Source of the DNA: Sphingomonas turrisvirgatae
Lineage (GTDB): Bacteria > Pseudomonadota > Alphaproteobacteria > Sphingomonadales > Sphingomonadaceae
Direction: 5' to 3'
DNA: 64,000 bases
Assembly (NCBI RefSeq): GCF_001721295.1
Contig: NZ_MDDS01000075.1
Coordinates: 98,260 to 162,259, forward strand
Made by a program: the position numbers and the translations under genes. Positions within the stretch are counted from its first letter, which is position 1; every line of letters starts with the position of its first letter. Under the pieces are notes generated by a model. The model saw nothing but the letters and a program-made list of their open reading frames with translations. It had not been told where the DNA came from and searched no databases. Of the stretch, positions 63,999 through 64,000 are shown piece after piece.

Positions 63999-64000
63999 AC

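Larger units (their letters stand above)
46200..64000. mobile_element. Integrated mobilizable/conjugative element (left part)
   Basis: Directly after tRNA-Lys, chromosomal housekeeping genes stop and a relaxase, coupling protein, toxin-antitoxin genes and plasmid-type DUF genes begin, nearly all leftward. This is the pattern of an integrative element inserted at a tRNA 3' end. No integrase, replication gene or mating-pair system is visible and no second copy of the tRNA 3' end is found, so the element continues past 64000. Bases 46200-46491 hold no gene but contain a CTATAGG direct repeat (46273-46291) and a C homopolymer. Confidence 0.75.

Noticed and set aside
46200..64000. An integrase or a full type IV secretion system in the element
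   Set aside because: No tyrosine or serine recombinase and no VirB-type genes beyond the transglycosylase and coupling protein were found in the window.

Overview
This is a GC-rich stretch of an alphaproteobacterial chromosome, most likely Sphingomonas or a close relative. The evidence is a complete Entner-Doudoroff operon (zwf-pgl-edd-glk-eda), the sphingomonad-type interspersed repeat whose translation reads IPAFAGMT, the gene content, and a MutL that carries the endonuclease motif. The genus is an inference from gene content, because no search could be run.

Bases 1-46.2 kb are mainly core chromosome. From the left: the tail of a dicarboxylate/amino-acid symporter with two gamma-glutamyltransferases and a dienelactone-hydrolase-like protein (gamma-glutamyl peptide breakdown and uptake); a manganese catalase followed by a ZIP metal transporter; a flavin reductase; a secreted trypsin-like protease; a two-domain KaiC-like ATPase coupled to a hybrid histidine kinase; a chrB-chrA chromate module divergent from an alginate-export-type porin; a LysR regulator divergent from malate synthase G; secG-pyrG; a MarR regulator, an SH3 protein and argC; the Entner-Doudoroff operon; the fabD/fabG/acpP/fabF/mltG cluster, read right to left; an RcnB-like protein; rpsF-rpsR-rplI; a 25-residue hydrophobic ORF; a CAP-domain protein; a VOC protein; mutL; and the rod-shape operon mreBCD-mrdA-rodA. 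Several repeat families lie between these genes. One is inside mutL, and one forms terminal inverted repeats around a GxxExxY gene.

At 46124-46199 lies an intact tRNA-Lys(CTT). To its right gene content changes completely, as expected for an integrative mobilizable or conjugative element whose far end is outside the window. First comes a tightly overlapping leftward mobilization operon (ribbon-helix-helix protein, VirD4/TrwB-type coupling protein, MobF relaxase-helicase, lytic transglycosylase, AlpA-like protein), with a candidate oriT upstream of it. Then come mostly leftward accessory genes: two DUF2493 paralogues, DUF6117, DUF736, DUF5983 and DUF932 proteins, a sigma-region-4-like protein, toxin-antitoxin pieces, and the C-terminal half of a strawberry-notch-type helicase. 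No integrase and no mating-pair-formation genes are visible, so mobility probably depends on genes outside the window or on a helper.

The most interesting unexplained content is the accessory block at 53-64 kb. It is a set of domains of unknown function around a strawberry-notch helicase and may be a plasmid establishment or anti-defence module. Also of interest are the nested inverted-repeat elements related to the GxxExxY unit.
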